A DNA stretch of 13,284 bases, from positions 1 to 13,284 of the forward strand of contig CATYJU010000051.1 in assembly GCA_958407995.1 (NCBI GenBank). The letters run 5' to 3'. Each line of letters starts with the position of its first letter. Positions within the stretch are counted from its first letter, which is position 1. The notes under the pieces were generated by a model. It saw only the letters and a list, made by a program, of their open reading frames with translations, ran no database searches and was not told where the DNA came from. The DNA is from an uncultured Collinsella sp. Lineage in GTDB: Bacteria; Actinomycetota; Coriobacteriia; Coriobacteriales; Coriobacteriaceae. The position numbers were made by a program, and so were the translations under genes. Below are positions 12,046 to 13,284 of this stretch, piece by piece.

Positions 12046-13284
12046 TCGATCGCCGCGCCCAGCGCGATAACTCAATATCTATCTTTCGCGTGATCGCCGT
12101 TGTCTGCGCCATTTGCGTGCTGGTGTACTTTATTTTTGCCCTGGCGACTGGAATTGAGCCGATCGCGACCGTGGTCGCCTGCGCACTGCTGTGCATCTTT
12201 CTGTGCATTTTTATCTATTTGACGCTCAATCCCGATTCAGTGCGTTCGCAGTACACCGAAGAGACACTCTCGGTGGCCTCTGCCATGCTCGAGGACATCA
12301 AAGGCGGTCTGACGCAGGAGTCGGCGCGTCTGGTGTGCCAGCGCATTTTGCCCGAGACGCGTGCCATGACGGTTGCCATCACCGACGAGAGCAACGTGCT
12401 GGCCTGCGCGGGCGAGTTTGAGGAAAAGCTGCTGCCCGATTCGCCCATCCGCACACTTGCCACGCGCTACGTCATCGAGCACGGTATCGTCCAGTCGTTC
12501 AACCGTGTGGTGGACGTGGTGGGCTCGGATGGCTCGCACAACCATGTTCCTGCCGGTATCATCGCTCCTATCAAGGTGGGCGACCGCACCGTCGGCACGC
12601 TCAAGTTCTACTACAAGACCCCGCGTGCCGTCGACCGCACGCAGTACGCGCTTGCCTCTGGTTTTGCCGAGATCCTGTCCACGCAGCTCGCCATCCACGA
12701 GCTCGAGGTGCAAAAGGAGCTCACGGCCCGTGCCGAGGTGCGTGCCCTGCAGGCGCAGATCAATCCGCATTTTCTGTTCAACACGCTCAACACCATCGCG
12801 TCGTTTACGCGTACCGATCCGCTGCGCGCCCGCGAGCTGCTGCGCGAGTTCTCCTCGTTCTATCGCGCCACACTCGACAATTCGGGCTCGCTCATTCCCG
12901 TGTCGCGCGAGGTCGCGCAGACCAAGCGCTACCTGACGTTTGAGAAGGCGCGCTTTGGCGAGGATCGCGTGCTGGCGACCTTCGACGTGTCCGAGGATGT
13001 TGAGGACACGCTGGTGCCGGCATTTGTAATCCAGCCAATCGTCGAGAATGCCGTGCGCCATGGTATGGGCGACGACGATGCACTGAGGATCGACGTGTCG
13101 GTCCACAGGGATGGCGAAGATGCGATTTTGATTGTGGTCGCCGATAACGGCGTGGGCATGGACGAAGGCACCGCTGCCAGACTGTTTGACGAACGCTCCG
13201 CCCGTCCCGACGCCAGCTCCCCGCAGGGCGGCGGCGCCGGTGTGGCCATGCACAATATTTCGGAGCGCATCCATCGCTTTTATG
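12042..13284 (+). CDS. Second LytS-like sensor histidine kinase (partial, runs off the window)
   Basis: The first 414 codons are present and the reading frame is open to the window edge. Two membrane segments (~15-36 and ~42-62) lead into a GAF-like domain (~70-220), a His_kinase domain with phosphoacceptor His243 in NPHFLFNT, and an ATPase domain with IVENAVRH (333-340), ADNGVGM (367-373) and GGGAGVAMHN (396-405). The layout is the same as the kinase at 6127-7518 and long stretches align, for example LASGFAE/ILSTQLA and ELTARAEVRALQAQ, so they are paralogues. Only the last few dozen residues should be missing. The ATG lies inside the glycosyltransferase stop (ATGA overlap), with GGAGGGG about 5 bases before it. 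A LytTR response regulator is expected just beyond the edge. Confidence 0.9.
   Translation, partial: MIDRRAQRDNSISIFRVIAVVCAICVLVYFIFALATGIEPIATVVACALLCIFLCIFIYLTLNPDSVRSQYTEETLSVASAMLEDIKGGLTQESARLVCQRILPETRAMTVAITDESNVLACAGEFEEKLLPDSPIRTLATRYVIEHGIVQSFNRVVDVVGSDGSHNHVPAGIIAPIKVGDRTVGTLKFYYKTPRAVDRTQYALASGFAEILSTQLAIHELEVQKELTARAEVRALQAQINPHFLFNTLNTIASFTRTDPLRARELLREFSSFYRATLDNSGSLIPVSREVAQTKRYLTFEKARFGEDRVLATFDVSEDVEDTLVPAFVIQPIVENAVRHGMGDDDALRIDVSVHRDGEDAILIVVADNGVGMDEGTAARLFDERSARPDASSPQGGGAGVAMHNISERIHRFY

Noticed and set aside
12237..13274. 345-codon minus-strand frame opposite the second kinase
   Set aside because: The + strand frame carries all kinase motifs and is open to the window edge.
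1..13284. Mobile element, prophage or CRISPR array
   Set aside because: No transposase, integrase, phage structural gene or regularly spaced repeat array was seen; the only repeat cluster is the short REP-like one.

Overview
The window looks like chromosomal DNA from a high-GC, anaerobic Actinomycetota bacterium. I would place it in Coriobacteriia, probably Collinsella or a close relative. This rests on protein families, GC-ending codon use, cysteine-rich cytosolic enzymes and the look of the intergenic repeats; it is recognition from memory, not a database result. All genes but one lie on the + strand. I see no tRNA, rRNA, CRISPR array, insertion sequence or phage gene.

Layout. Positions 1-598 are non-coding: a structured, hairpin-rich block at the left edge, then an AT-rich control region with a possible LytTR-type repeat pair, a possible promoter and a long inverted repeat just upstream of a carbamate kinase gene (arcC, 599-1561). 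arcC ends in two hairpins, the second a strong intrinsic terminator, followed by a short REP-like repeat cluster. A minus-strand gene (1762-2796) encodes a membrane-anchored C39-like cysteine peptidase with an arginine-rich N-terminal tail. A 359-bp divergent intergenic region rich in inverted repeats leads into an APC-family amino acid/amine permease (3156-4607) and an imidazolonepropionase/Xaa-Pro-dipeptidase-like amidohydrolase (4738-6015), which ends at a terminator.

Next comes a LytS-like sensor kinase (6127-7518) and its LytTR response regulator (7555-8289), then a zinc-dependent phospholipase C-like protein (8382-9326), a UMF1-type MFS transporter (9428-10687), and a glycosyltransferase (10858-12045). 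The glycosyltransferase overlaps by ATGA with a second LytS-like kinase (12042 to beyond the window edge), which is clearly a paralogue of the first.

How the genes may work together. The permease and amidohydrolase read as an uptake-and-hydrolysis pair for an amino-acid-like or N-acyl/peptidic compound. arcC converts carbamoyl phosphate to ATP. The sensor/regulator pair next door is a candidate controller: direct repeats with the 21-bp phase typical of LytTR sites occur upstream of both arcC and the permease. The glycosyltransferase and second kinase form a separate, tightly coupled unit. Its only possible upstream promoters lie before an intrinsic-terminator-like hairpin, which suggests attenuation. 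Substrates and signals cannot be read from the sequence.
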